Positions 47,462-58,544 of a DNA stretch of 64,000 nucleotides are shown piece by piece. Position numbers and translations under genes: made by a program. The notes under the pieces are model-generated. The model was not told the origin of the DNA. It worked only from the letters and a program-made list of their open reading frames with translations, and made no database searches. Origin of the DNA: Anisus vortex. Lineage: Eukaryota > Mollusca > Gastropoda > Planorbidae. The stretch's first letter is position 1, and the number at the start of each line of letters is the position of its first letter. The stretch spans positions 46,320,927-46,384,926 of the forward strand of contig OX421492.1 of the NCBI GenBank assembly GCA_949126835.1. The letters run 5' to 3'.

Positions 47462-48354
47462 GTCTGCTATAGCCCCGCACTTAGTAACGTTATTAAATTG
47501 AAGATAAAATTGGTGACTAGCTCCGATTTCGTCTGCTATAGCCCCGAAATTAGTAGCCTTTTTAAAATTGAAGATAAAATTGTTGACTAGCTCTTATTTC
47601 GTCTGCTATAGCCCCGCATTTAGTAACCTTTTTAAAATTGAAGATAAAATTGGTGACTAGCTTCGATTTTGTCGGCTATAGCCCCGCACTTAGTAACCTT
47701 TTTAAAAATCGAAGATAAATTTGGTGACTAGCTCCGATTTCGTCTGCTATAGCCCCGAACTTAGTAACCTTTTTAAAATTGAAGATAAAATTGGTGACTA
47801 GCTCTGATTTCGTCTGCTATAGCCCCGCACTTAGTAACCTTTTTAAAATTGAAGATAAAATTAGTGACTAGCTCCGATTTCGTCTGCTATAGCCCCGCAC
47901 TTAGTAACCTTTTTAAAATTGAAGATAAAATTGGTGACTAGCTCCGATTTCGTCTGCTATAGCCCCGCACTTAGTAACCTTTTTAAAATTGAAGATAAAA
48001 TTGGTGACTAGCTCCGATTTCGTCTGCTATAGCCCCGCACTTAGTAGCCTTTTTAAAATTGAAGATAAAATTGGTGACCAGCTCCGATTTCGTCTGCTAT
48101 AGCCCCGCACTTAGTAACCTTTTTAAAATTGAAGATAAAATCGGTGACTAGCTCCGATTTTGTCTGATATAGCCCCGCACTTAGTAACCTTTTTAAAATT
48201 GAAGATAAAATGGGTGACTAGCTCCGATTTCGTCTGCTTTAGTCCCGCGTTTAGTAACCTTTATAAAATTGAAAATAAAATTAGTGACTAGCTCCGATTT
48301 TGTCTGCTATAGCCCCGCACTTAGTAACCATTTTAAAATTGAAGATACAACTGG
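47462..48354 (+). repeat. Partial third unit of the 39-monomer HOR
   Basis: The order continues as in block G (GTTGAC/TCTTA, GTCGGCTATAG, TAAAAATCG, TTAGTGAC, AAAATCGG/TCTGATATAG, TTTAG at 48,237) with more differences than between G1 and G2. For example, it has CCCCGAAATTAG near 47,548 and CCCCGAACTT near 47,753, and lacks the GCTTTG and GCTAAAG monomers. It resembles 40.0-40.8 kb more closely than it resembles unit G2. Confidence 0.62.
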
Positions 48355-49263
48355 TGACTAGCTCCGATTTCGTCTGCTATAGCCCCGCACTTAGTAACCT
48401 TTTTAAAATAGAAGATAAAATTGGTGACTAGCTCCGATTTCGTCTGCTATAGCCCCGCACTTAGTAACCTTTTTAAAATTGAAGATAAAATTGGTGACTA
48501 GCTCCGATTTCGTCTGCTATAGCGTCGCACTTAGTAGCCTTTTTAAAATTGAAGATAAAATTGGTGACTAGCTCCGATTTTGTCTGCTATAGCCCCGCAC
48601 TTAGTAACCTTTTTAAAATTGAAGATAAAATTGGTGACTAGCTCCGATTTCGTCTGCTATAGCCCCGCACATAGTAACCTTTTTAAAATTGAAGATAAAA
48701 TTGTTGACTAGCTCCGATTTCGTCTGCTATAGCCCCGCACTTAGTAACCTTTTTAAAATTGAAGATAAAATTGTTGACTAGCTCCGATTTTGTCTGCTAT
48801 AGCCCCGCACTTAGTAACCTTTTTAAAATTGAAGATAAAATTGGTGACTAGCTCCGATTTCGTCTGCTATAGCCCCGCACATAGTAACCTTTTTAAAATT
48901 GAAGATAAAATTGGTGACTACCTCCGATTTCGTCTGCTATAGCCCCGCACTTAGTAACCTTTTTAAAATTGAAGATAAAATTGTTGACTAGCTCCGATTT
49001 CGTCTGCTATAGCCCCGCACTTAGTAACGTTTTTAAATTGAAGAAAAAATTGGTGACTAGCTCCGATTTCGTCTGCTATAGCCCCGCACTTAGTAGCCTT
49101 TTTAAAATTGAAGATAAATTTGGTGACTAGCTCCGATTTCGTCTGCTTTAGTCCCGCGTTTAGTAACCTTTATAAAATTGAATATAAAATTAGTGACTAG
49201 CTCCGATTTTGTCTGCTATAGCCCCGCACTTAGTAACCATTTTAAAATTGAAGATAAAATTGG
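48355..49263 (+). repeat. HOR block H, unit 1 (13 monomers, 909 bp)
   Basis: TTTAG-type monomers at 48,237, 49,146, 50,055 and 50,964 are each exactly 909 bp apart. The AAATAGAAG monomer (48,405 and 49,314) and the CACATAG monomer (48,671 and 49,580) give the same 909-bp offset. The unit contains two CACATAG monomers, one TACCTCC monomer, AACGTTTTT and TAGTAGCC in that order. Confidence 0.82.
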
Positions 49264-50172
49264 TGACTAGCTCCGATTTCGTCTGCTATAGCCCCGCACT
49301 TAGTAACCTTTTTAAAATAGAAGATAAAATTGGTGACTAGCTCCGATTTCGTCTGCTATAGCCCCGCACTTAGTAACCTTTTTAAAATTGAAGATAAAAT
49401 TGGTGACTAGCTCCGATTTCGTCTGCTATAGCGTCGCACTTAGTAGCCTTTTTAAAATTGAAGATAAAATTGGTGACTAGCTCCGATTTTGTCTGCTATA
49501 GCCCCGCACTTAGTAACCTTTTTAAAATTGAAGATAAAATTGGTGACTAGCTCCGATTTCGTCTGCTATAGCCCCGCACATAGTAACCTTTTTAAAATTG
49601 AAGATAAAATTGTTGACTAGCTCCGATTTCGTCTGCTATAGCCCCGCACTTAGTAACCTTTTTAAAATTGAAGATAAAATTGTTGACTAGCTCCGATTTT
49701 GTCTGCTATAGCCCCGCACTTAGTAACCTTTTTAAAATTGAAGATAAAATTGGTGACTAGCTCCGATTTCGTCTGCTATAGCCCCGCACATAGTAACCTT
49801 TTTAAAATTGAAGATAAAATTGGTGACTACCTCCGATTTCGTCTGCTATAGCCCCGCACTTAGTAACCTTTTTAAAATTGAAGATAAAATTGTTGACTAG
49901 CTCCGATTTCGTCTGCTATAGCCCCGCACGTAGTAACGTTTTCAAATTGAAGATAAAATTGGTGACTAGCTCCGATTTCGTCTGCTATAGCCCCGCACTT
50001 AGTAGCCTTTTTAAAATTGAAGATAAATTTGGTGACTAGCTCCGATTTCGTCTGCTTTAGTCCCGCGTTTAGTAACCTTTATAAAATTGAATATAAAATT
50101 AGTGACTAGCTCCGATTTTGTCTGCTATAGCCCCGCACTTAGTAACCATTTTAAAATTGAAGATAAAATTGG
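49264..50172 (+). repeat. HOR block H, unit 2 (13 monomers)
   Basis: This is a near copy of the previous unit. I saw three differences: GCACGTAG near 49,929, GTTTTCAAATTG near 49,938, and GAAGATAAAA near 49,950 where unit 1 has GAAGAAAAAA. Confidence 0.82.
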
Positions 50173-51081
50173 TGACTAGCTCCGATTTCGTCTGCTATAG
50201 CCCCGCACTTAGTAACCTTTTTAAAATTGAAGATAAAATTGGTGACTAGCTCCGATTTCGTCTGCTATAGCCCCGCACTTAGTAACCTTTTTAAAATTGA
50301 AGATAAAATTGGTGACTAGCTCCGATTTCGTCTGCTATAGCGTCGCACTTAGTAGCCTTTTTAAAATTGAAGATAAAATTGGTGACTAGCTCCGATTTTG
50401 TCTGCTATAGCCCCGCACTTAGTAGCCTTTTTAAAATTGAAGATAAAATTGGTGACTAGCTCCGATTTCGTCTGCTATAGCCCCGCACTTAGTAACCTTT
50501 TTAAAATTGAAGATAAAATTGGTGACTAGCTCCGATTTTGTCTGCTATAGCCCCGCACTTAGTAACCTTTTTAAAATTGAAGATAAAATTGTTGACTAGC
50601 TCCGATTTCGTCTGCTATAGCGTCGCACTTAGTAGCCTTTTTAAAATTGTAGATAAAATTGGTGACTAGCTCCGATTTTGTCTGCTATAGCCCCGCACTT
50701 AGTAACCTTTTTAAAATTGAAGATGAAATTGGTGACTACCTCCGATTTCGTCTGCTATAGCCCCGCACTTAGTAGCCTTTTTAAAATTGAAGATAAAATT
50801 AATGACTAGCTCCGATTTCGTCTGCTATAGCCCCGCACTTAGTAACGTTTTTAAATTGAAGATAAAATTGGTGACTAGCTCCGATTTCGTCTGCTATAGC
50901 CCCGCACTTAGTAGCCTTTTTAAAATTGAAGATAAAATTGGTGACTAGCTCCGATTTCGTCTGCTTTAGTCCCGCGTTTAGTAACCTTTATAAAATTGAA
51001 TATAAAATTAGTGACTAGCTCCGATTTTGTCTGCTATAGCCCCGCACTTAGTAACCATTTTAAAATTGAAGATAAAATTGG
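50173..51081 (+). repeat. HOR block H, unit 3 (13 monomers, diverged)
   Basis: This unit has the same length and the same TTTAG position as units 1 and 2, but several internal monomers are of other types: GCGTCGC with TTGTAGAT near 50,648, GATGAAATTG near 50,725, and TACCTCC followed by AATGAC at 50,800. Length is conserved while content differs, which suggests replacement of monomers within a fixed-length unit. Confidence 0.65.
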
Positions 51082-52009
51082 TGACTAGCTCCGATTTCGT
51101 CTGCTATAGCCCCGCACTTAGTAACCTTTTTAAAATTGAAGATAAAATTGATGACTAGCTCCGATTTCGTCTGCTATAGCCCCGCACTTAGTAACCTTGT
51201 TAAAATTGAAGATAAAATTGGTGACTAGCTCCGATTTCGTCTGCTATAGCTTCGCACTTAGTAGCCTTTTTAAAATTGAAGATAAAATTGGTGACTAGCT
51301 CCGATTTCGTCTGCTATAGCCCCGCACTTAGTAGCCTTTTTAAAATTGAAGATAAAATTGGTGACTAGCTCCGATTTCGTCTGCTATAGCCCCGCACTTA
51401 GTAACCTTTTTAAAATTGAAAATAAAATTGTTGACTAGCTCCGATTTCGTCTGCTATAGCGTCGCACTTAGTAGCCTTTTTAAAATTGAAGATAAAATTG
51501 GTAACTAGCTCCGATTTTGTCTGCTATAGCCCCGCACTTAGTAACCTTTTTAAAATTGAAGATAAAATTGGTGACTAGCTCCGATTTCGTCTGCTATAGC
51601 CCCGCACTTAGTAGCCTTTTTAAAATTGAAGATAAAATTGGTGACCAGCTCCGATTTCGTCTGCTATAGCCCCGCACTTAGTAACCTTTTAAAAATTTAA
51701 GATAAAATGGGTGACTAGCTCTTATTTTGTCTGCTATAGCCCCGCATTTAGTAACCTTTTTAAAATTGAAGATAAAATTGGTGACTAGCTTCGATTTCGT
51801 CTGCTATAACGTCGCACTTAGTAGCCTTTTTTCAAATTGAAGATAAAATTGATGACTAGCTCCGATTTCGTCTGCTATAACGTCGCACTTAGTAGCCTTT
51901 TTAAAATTGAAGATAAAATTGTTGACTAGCTCCGATTTCGTCTGCTATAGCGTCGCTTTTAGTAGCCTTTTTAAAATTGAAGATAAAATTGGTGACTAGC
52001 TCCGATTTT
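51082..52009 (+). repeat. Monomers between blocks H and I
   Basis: These ordinary monomers resemble 43.4-44.2 kb (TTGTTAAAATTG near 51,198, GAAAATAAAATTG near 51,419, TTTTAAAAATTTAAG near 51,690). Near 51,809-51,890 two successive monomers carry TATAACGTCGC, with TTTTTTCAAATTG between them. No clean HOR boundary is visible inside the stretch. Confidence 0.55.
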
Positions 52010-54834
52010 GTCTGCTATAGCCCCGCACTTAGTAACCTTTTTAAAATTGAAGATGAAATTGGTGACTAGCTCCGATTTCGTCTGCTATAGCCCCGCACTT
52101 AGTAACCTTTTTAAAATTGAAGATAAAATTAATGACTAGCTCCGATTTCGTCTGCTATAGCCCCGCACTTAGTAACGTTTTTAAATTGAAGATAAAATTG
52201 GTGACTAGCTCCGATTTCGTCTGCTATAGCCCCGCACTTAGTAGCCTTTTTAAAATTGAAGATAAAATTGGTGACTAGCTCCGATTTCGTCTGCTTTAGT
52301 CCCGCGTTTAGTAACCTTTATAAAATTGAATATAAAATTAGTGACTAGCTCCGATTTTGTCTGCTATAGCCCCGCACTTAGTAACCATTTTAAAATTGAA
52401 GATAAAATTGGTGACTAGCTCCGATTTCGTCTGCTATAGCCCCGCACTTAGTAGCCTTTTAAAAATTGAAGATAAAATTGGTGACCAGCTCCGATTTCGT
52501 CTGCTATAGCCCCGCACTTAGTAACCTTTTAAAAATTTAAGATAAAATGGGTGACTAGCTCTTATTTCGTCTGCTATAGCCCCGCATTTAGTAACCTTTT
52601 TAAAATTGAAGATAAAATTGGTGACTAGCTTCGATTTCGTCTGCTATAGCGTTGCACTTAGTAACCATTGTAAAATTGAAGATAAAATTGGTGACTAGCT
52701 CCGATTTCGTCTGCTATAGCCCCGCACTTAGTAACCTTTTTCAAATTGAAGATAAAATTGTTGACTAGCTCCGATTTCGTCTGCTATAGCGTCGCACTTA
52801 GTAGCCTTTTTAAAATTGAAGATAAAATTGGTGACTAGCTCCGATTTTGTCTGCTATAGCCCCGCACATAGTAACCTTTTTAAAATTGAAGATAAAATGG
52901 TGACCAGCTCCGATTTCATCTGCTTTAGCCCCGCACTTAGTAACCTTTTTAAAAAATTAAGATAAAATGGGTGACTAGCTCTTATTTTGTCTGCTATAGC
53001 CCCGCATTTAGTAACCTTTTTAAAATTGAAGATAAAATTGGTGACTAGCTTCGATTTCGTCTGTTATAGCCCCGCACTTAGTAACCTTTTTAAAAATTGA
53101 AGATAAATTTGGTGACTAGCTCTGATTTCGTCTGCTATAGCCCCGCACTTAGTAACGTTATTAAATTGAAGATAAAATTGGTGACTAGCTCCGATTTCGT
53201 CTGCTATAGCCCTGCACTTAGTAGCCTTTTAAAAACTGAAGATAAAATTGGTGACCAGCTCCGATTTCGTCTGCTATAGCCCCGCACTTAGTAGCATTTT
53301 TAAAATTGAAGATAAAATTGTTGACTAGCTCTTATTTCGTCTGCTATAGCCCCGCATTTAGTAACCTTTTTAAAATTGAAGATAAAATTGGTGACTAGCT
53401 TCGATTTTGTCGGCTATAGCCCCGCACTTAGTAACCTTTTTAAAAATCGAAGATAAATTTGGTGACTAGCTCCGATTTCGTCTGCTATAGCCCCGAACTT
53501 AGTAACCTTTTTAAAATTGAAGATAAAATTGGTGACTAGCTCTGATTTCGTCTGCTATAGCCCCGCACTTAGTAACCTTTTTAAAATTGAAGATAAAATT
53601 AGTGACTAGCTCCGATTTCGTCTGCTATAGCCCCGCACTTAGTAACCTTTTTAAAATTGAAGATAAAATTGGTGACTAGCTCCGATTTCGTCTGCTATAG
53701 CCCCGCACTTAGTAACCTTTTTAAAATTGAAGATAAAATTGGTGACTAGCTCCGATTTCGTCTGCTATAGCCCCGCACTTAGTAGCCTTTTTAAAATTGA
53801 AGATAAAATTGGTGACCAGCTCCGATTTCGTCTGCTATAGCCCCGCACATAGTAACCTTTTTAAAATTGAAGATAAAATCGGTGATTAGCTCTGATTTTG
53901 TCTGATATAGCCCCGCACTTAGTAACCTTTTTAAAATTGAAGATAAAATGGGTGACTAGCTCCGATTTCGTCTGCTTTAGTCCCGCGTTTAGTAACCTTT
54001 ATAAAATTGAAAATAAAATTAGTGACTAGCTCCGATTTTGTCTGCTATAGCCCCGCACTTAGTAACCATTTTAAAATTGAAGATACAACTGGTGACTAGC
54101 TCCGATTTCGTCTGCTATAGCCCCGCACTTAGTAACCTTTTTAAAATTGAAGATAAAATTGGTGACTAGCTCTGATTTCGTCTGCTATAGCCCCGCACTT
54201 AGTAACCTTTTTAAAATTGAAGATAAAATTGGTGACTAGCTCCGATTTCGTCTGCTATAGCGTCGCACTTAGTAGCCTTTTTAAAATTGAAGATAAAATT
54301 GGTGACTAGCTCCGATTTTGTCTGCTATAGCCCCGCACTTAGTAACCTTTTTAAAATTGAAGATAAAATTGGTGACTAGCTCCGATTTCGTCTGCTATAG
54401 CCCCGCACATAGTAACGTTTTTAAAATTGAAGATAAAATTGTTGACTAGCTCCGATTTCGTCTGCTATAGCCCCGCACTTAGTAACCTTTTTAAAATTGA
54501 AGATAAAATTGTTGACTAGCTCCGATTTTGTCTGCTATAGCCCCGCACTTAGTAACCTTTTTAAAATTGAAGATAAAATTGGTGACTAGCTCCGATTTCG
54601 TCTGCTATAGCCCCGCACATAGTAACCTTTTTAAAATTGAAGATAAAATTGGTGACTACCTCCGATTTCGTCTGCTATAGCCCCGCACTTAGTAACCTTT
54701 TTAAAATTGAAGATAAAATTGTTGACTAGCTCCGATTTCGTCTGCTATAGCCCCGCACTTAGTAACGTTTTTAAATTGAAGATAAAATTGGTGACTAGCT
54801 CCGATTTCGTCTGCTATAGCCCCGCACTTAGTAA
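52010..54834 (+). repeat. HOR block I, copy 1 (3710-bp spacing)
   Basis: This segment matches 55,720-58,544 at an offset of 3710 bp (53 monomers): 52,051 with 55,761; 52,294 with 56,004; 53,097 with 56,807; 53,491 with 57,201; 53,875 with 57,585. Rare shared marks include GGTGATTAGC (53,881 and 57,591) and AACCATTGTAAAA (near 52,664 and 56,374). The left edge is at 52,009, where TTTTG faces TTTCG; the right edge is at 54,834, where TAGTAACC faces TAGTAGCC. Confidence 0.82.
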
Positions 54835-55590
54835 CCTTTTTCAAATTGAAGATAAAATTGTTGACTAGCTCCGATTTCGTCTGCTATAGCGTCGCACTTA
54901 GTAGCCTTTTTAAAATTGAAGATAAAATTGGTGACTAGCTCCGATTTTGTCTGCTATAGCCCCGCACATAGTAACCTTTTTAAAATTGAAGATAAAATGG
55001 TGACCAGCTCCGATTTCATCTGCTTTAGCCCCGCACTTAGTAACCTTTTTAAAAAATTAAGATAAAATGGGTGACTAGCTCTTATTTTGTCTGCTATAGC
55101 CCCGCATTTAGTAACCTTTTTAAAATTGAAGATAAAATTGGTGACTAGCTTCGATTTCGTCTGTTATAGCCCCGCACTTAGTAACCTTTTTAAAAATTGA
55201 AGATAAATTTGGTGACTAGCTCTGATTTCGTCTGCTATAGCCCCGCACTTAGTAACGTTATTAAATTGAAGATAAAATTGGTGACTAGCTCCGATTTCGT
55301 CTGCTATAGCCCTGCACTTAGTAGCCTTTTAAAAACTGAAGATAAAATTGGTGACCAGCTCCGATTTCGTCTGCTATAGCCCCGCACTTAGTAGCATTTT
55401 TAAAATTGAAGATAAAATTGTTGACTAGCTCTTATTTCGTCTGCTATAGCCCCGCATTTAGTAACCTTTTTAAAATTGAAGATAAAATTGGTGACTAGCT
55501 TCGATTTTGTCGGCTATAGCCCCGCACTTAGTAACCTTTTTAAAAATCGAAGATAAATTTGGTGACTAGCTCCGATTTCGTCTGCTATAG
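54781..55590 (+). repeat. Nested copy of 52,681-53,490 (2100-bp offset)
   Basis: About 12 monomers match 52,681-53,490 at 2100 bp, including TTTTCAAATTG (52,739 and 54,839), the AAAACTGAAG monomer and the segment at 53,097 and 55,197. The match ends where CCCCGAACTT (53,491) becomes CCCCGCACTT (55,591). A third version of the same segment lies 3710 bp from the first, at 56,391-57,200. It is therefore an internal copy inserted between the two large ones. Confidence 0.78.
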
Positions 55591-55719
55591 CCCCGCACTT
55601 AGTAACCTTTTTAAAATTGAAGATAAAATTAGTGACTAGCTCCGATTTCGTCTGCTATAGCCCCGCACTTAGTAACCTTTTTAAAATTGAAGATAAAATT
55701 GGTGACTAGCTCCGATTTC

Positions 55720-58544
55720 GTCTGCTATAGCCCCGCACTTAGTAACCTTTTTAAAATTGAAGATGAAATTGGTGACTAGCTCCGATTTCGTCTGCTATAG
55801 CCCCGCACTTAGTAACCTTTTTAAAATTGAAGATAAAATTAATGACTAGCTCCGATTTCGTCTGCTATAGCCCCGCACTTAGTAACGTTTTTAAATTGAA
55901 GATAAAATTGGTGACTAGCTCCGATTTCGTCTGCTATAGCCCCGCACTTAGTAGCCTTTTTAAAATTGAAGATAAAATTGGTGACTAGCTCCGATTTCGT
56001 CTGCTTTAGTCCCGCGTTTAGTAACCTTTATAAAATTGAATATAAAATTAGTGACTAGCTCCGATTTTGTCTGCTATAGCCCCGCACTTAGTAACCATTT
56101 TAAAATTGAAGATAAAATTGGTGACTAGCTCCGATTTCGTCTGCTATAGCCCCGCACTTAGTAGCCTTTTAAAAATTGAAGATAAAATTGGTGACCAGCT
56201 CCGATTTCGTCTGCTATAGCCCCGCACTTAGTAACCTTTTAAAAATTTAAGATAAAATGGGTGACTAGCTCTTATTTCGTCTGCTATAGCCCCGCATTTA
56301 GTAACCTTTTTAAAATTGAAGATAAAATTGTTGACTAGCTTCGATTTCGTCTGCTATAGCGTTGCACTTAGTAACCATTGTAAAATTGAAGATAAAATTG
56401 GTGACTAGCTCCGATTTCGTCTGCTATAGCCCCGCACTTAGTAACCTTTTTCAAATTGAAGATAAAATTGTTGACTAGCTCCGATTTCGTCTGCTATAGC
56501 GTCGCACTTAGTAGCCTTTTTAAAATTGAAGATAAAATTGGTGACTAGCTCCGATTTTGTCTGCTATAGCCCCGCACATAGTAACCTTTTTAAAATTGAA
56601 GATAAAATGGTGACCAGCTCCGATTTCATCTGCTTTAGCCCCGCACTTAGTAACCTTTTTAAAAAATTAAGATAAAATGGGTGACTAGCTCTTATTTTGT
56701 CTGCTATAGCCCCGCATTTAGTAACCTTTTTAAAATTGAAGATAAAATTGGTGACTAGCTTCGATTTCGTCTGTTATAGCCCCGCACTTAGTAACCTTTT
56801 TAAAAATTGAAGATAAATTTGGTGACTAGCTCTGATTTCGTCTGCTATAGCCCCGCACTTAGTAACGTTATTAAATTGAAGATAAAATTGGTGACTAGCT
56901 CCGATTTCGTCTGCTATAGCCCTGCACTTAGTAGCCTTTTAAAAACTGAAGATAAAATTGGTGACCAGCTCCGATTTCGTCTGCTATAGCCCCGCACTTA
57001 GTAGCATTTTTAAAATTGAAGATAAAATTGTTGACTAGCTCTTATTTCGTCTGCTATAGCCCCGCATTTAGTAACCTTTTTAAAATTGAAGATAAAATTG
57101 GTGACTAGCTTCGATTTTGTCGGCTATAGCCCCGCACTTAGTAACCTTTTTAAAAATCGAAGATAAATTTGGTGACTAGCTCCGATTTCGTCTGCTATAG
57201 CCCCGAACTTAGTAACCTTTTTAAAATTGAAGATAAAATTGGTGACTAGCTCTGATTTCGTCTGCTATAGCCCCGCACTTAGTAACCTTTTTAAAATTGA
57301 AGATAAAATTAGTGACTAGCTCCGATTTCGTCTGCTATAGCCCCGCACTTAGTAACCTTTTTAAAATTGAAGATAAAATTGGTGACTAGCTCCGATTTCG
57401 TCTGCTATAGCCCCGCACTTAGTAACCTTTTTAAAATTGAAGATAAAATTGGTGACTAGCTCCGATTTCGTCTGCTATAGCCCCGCACTTAGTAGCCTTT
57501 TTAAAATTGAAGATAAAATTGGTGACCAGCTCCGATTTCGTCTGCTATAGCCCCGCACATAGTAACCTTTTTAAAATTGAAGATAAAATCGGTGATTAGC
57601 TCTGATTTTGTCTGATATAGCCCCGCACTTAGTAACCTTTTTAAAATTGAAGATAAAATGGGTGACTAGCTCCGATTTCGTCTGCTTTAGTCCCGCGTTT
57701 AGTAACCTTTATAAAATTGAAAATAAAATTAGTGACTAGCTCCGATTTTGTCTGCTATAGCCCCGCACTTAGTAACCATTTTAAAATTGAAGATACAACT
57801 GGTGACTAGCTCCGATTTCGTCTGCTATAGCCCCGCACTTAGTAACCTTTTTAAAATTGAAGATAAAATTGGTGACTAGCTCTGATTTCGTCTGCTATAG
57901 CCCCGCACTTAGTAACCTTTTTAAAATTGAAGATAAAATTGGTGACTAGCTCCGATTTCGTCTGCTATAGCGTCGCACTTAGTAGCCTTTTTAAAATTGA
58001 AGATAAAATTGGTGACTAGCTCCGATTTTGTCTGCTATAGCCCCGCACTTAGTAACCTTTTTAAAATTGAAGATAAAATTGGTGACTAGCTCCGATTTCG
58101 TCTGCTATAGCCCCGCACATAGTAACGTTTTTAAAATTGAAGATAAAATTGTTGACTATCTCCGATTTCGTCTGCTATAGCCCCGCACTTAGTAACCTTT
58201 TTAAAATTGAAGATAAAATTGTTGACTAGCTCCGATTTTGTCTGCTATAGCCCCGCACTTAGTAACCTTTTTAAAATTGAAGATAAAATTGGTGACTAGC
58301 TCCGATTTCGTCTGCTATAGCCCCGCACATAGTAACCTTTTTAAAATTGAAGATAAAATTGGTGACTACCTCCGATTTCGTCTGCTATAGCCCCGCACTT
58401 AGAAACCTTTTTAAAATTGAAGATAAAATTGTTGACTAGCTCCGATTTCGTCTGCTATAGCCCCGCACTTAGTAACGTTTTTAAATTGAAGATAAAATTG
58501 GTGACTAGCTCCGATTTCGTCTGCTATAGCCCCGCACTTAGTAG
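55720..58544 (+). repeat. HOR block I, copy 2
   Basis: This is the second copy of 52,010-54,834. The few differences noticed include GTTGACTAGCTT near 56,331 (GGTGAC in copy 1), GACTATCTCC near 58,155 and TAGAAACC near 58,400. The 130 bp before it (55,591-55,719) are GCAC/TTAGTGAC monomers that link it to the nested copy. Confidence 0.82.
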
